From an uncultured Eubacteriales bacterium (GTDB taxonomy: Bacteria > Bacillota > Clostridia > Oscillospirales > Oscillospiraceae): DNA of 40,391 nucleotides. Of this stretch, positions 40,384 to 40,391 are shown in pieces. Each line of letters starts with the position of its first letter. Position 1 is the stretch's first letter. The stretch lies in assembly GCA_900548625.1 (NCBI GenBank), contig URLO01000014.1:1-40391 (forward strand), given 5' to 3'. A model generated the notes under the pieces. The model was not told the DNA's origin. It did no database searches and was given only the letters and a program-made list of their open reading frames with translations. Position numbers and translations under genes: made by a program.

Positions 40384-40391
40384 AAAGGCTG

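Noticed and set aside
1..40391. CRISPR arrays, tRNA or rRNA genes, insertion sequences, phage or toxin-antitoxin genes
   Set aside because: No regularly spaced repeats, no tRNA-like cloverleaf ends and no transposase, integrase or phage protein features were seen on either strand.

Overview
The window is about 40.4 kb of GC-rich chromosomal DNA from a spore-forming, diaminopimelate-type Gram-positive bacterium, most likely a high-GC member of the Clostridia close to the Oscillospiraceae. The evidence is a dcw division/wall cluster in Firmicutes order, a MurE with the DNPR motif of meso-DAP enzymes, the sporulation genes spoIIR, spoVAD and spoVAE, AddAB instead of RecBCD, and Shine-Dalgarno sites of the AGGAGG type. 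The placement is an inference from gene content and protein style; no marker gene for taxonomy is present. I see no rRNA, tRNA, CRISPR array, insertion sequence or prophage.

Layout: 1-13.4 kb is the dcw cluster: rsmH (5' end cut off), ftsL, a class B PBP with two PASTA domains, murE, murF, mraY, ftsW, murG, murA, ftsQ, ftsZ. murD and ftsA are missing from their usual slots. Promoters are visible inside the end of the PBP gene, before ftsQ and before ftsZ, and a strong terminator closes the cluster. 13.6-18.5 kb is a three-gene operon for a 2-oxo-acid dehydrogenase-type complex (E2 with two lipoyl domains, a fused E1 alpha-beta, and an overlapping HAD phosphatase) without an E3 gene. At 18.5-21.8 kb there is a small DUF378 membrane protein on the minus strand and a divergent thrH-DUF1015-ispE operon. 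spoIIR and the addB-addA recombination genes occupy 21.8-29.4 kb.

29.5-32.3 kb is on the minus strand: mtnN-luxS (S-adenosylhomocysteine recycling and AI-2 precursor formation), then spoVAD-spoVAE behind a good forespore (sigma-G type) promoter. 32.4-35.9 kb codes for the two halves of a heterodimeric ABC exporter with one degenerate ATP site. 36.0-40.3 kb carries uppP (lipid carrier recycling), ftsK/spoIIIE (DNA translocase) and an ECF-transporter S component, followed by three back-to-back perfect hairpins at the window edge.

Much of the window serves one theme: building septal and spore peptidoglycan (MurE/F/A/G, MraY, FtsW, PBP, UppP, IspE for isoprenoid carrier), dividing (FtsL/Q/Z/K) and sporulating. 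The points most worth a second look are the unusual E1/E2 complex, the thrH-DUF1015 pairing, an AddB that has lost its P-loop, the sigma-G-like promoter in front of the DUF378 gene, and the compact spoVAD-spoVAE unit without spoVAC. I do not see a clear-cut new defence or mobile system.
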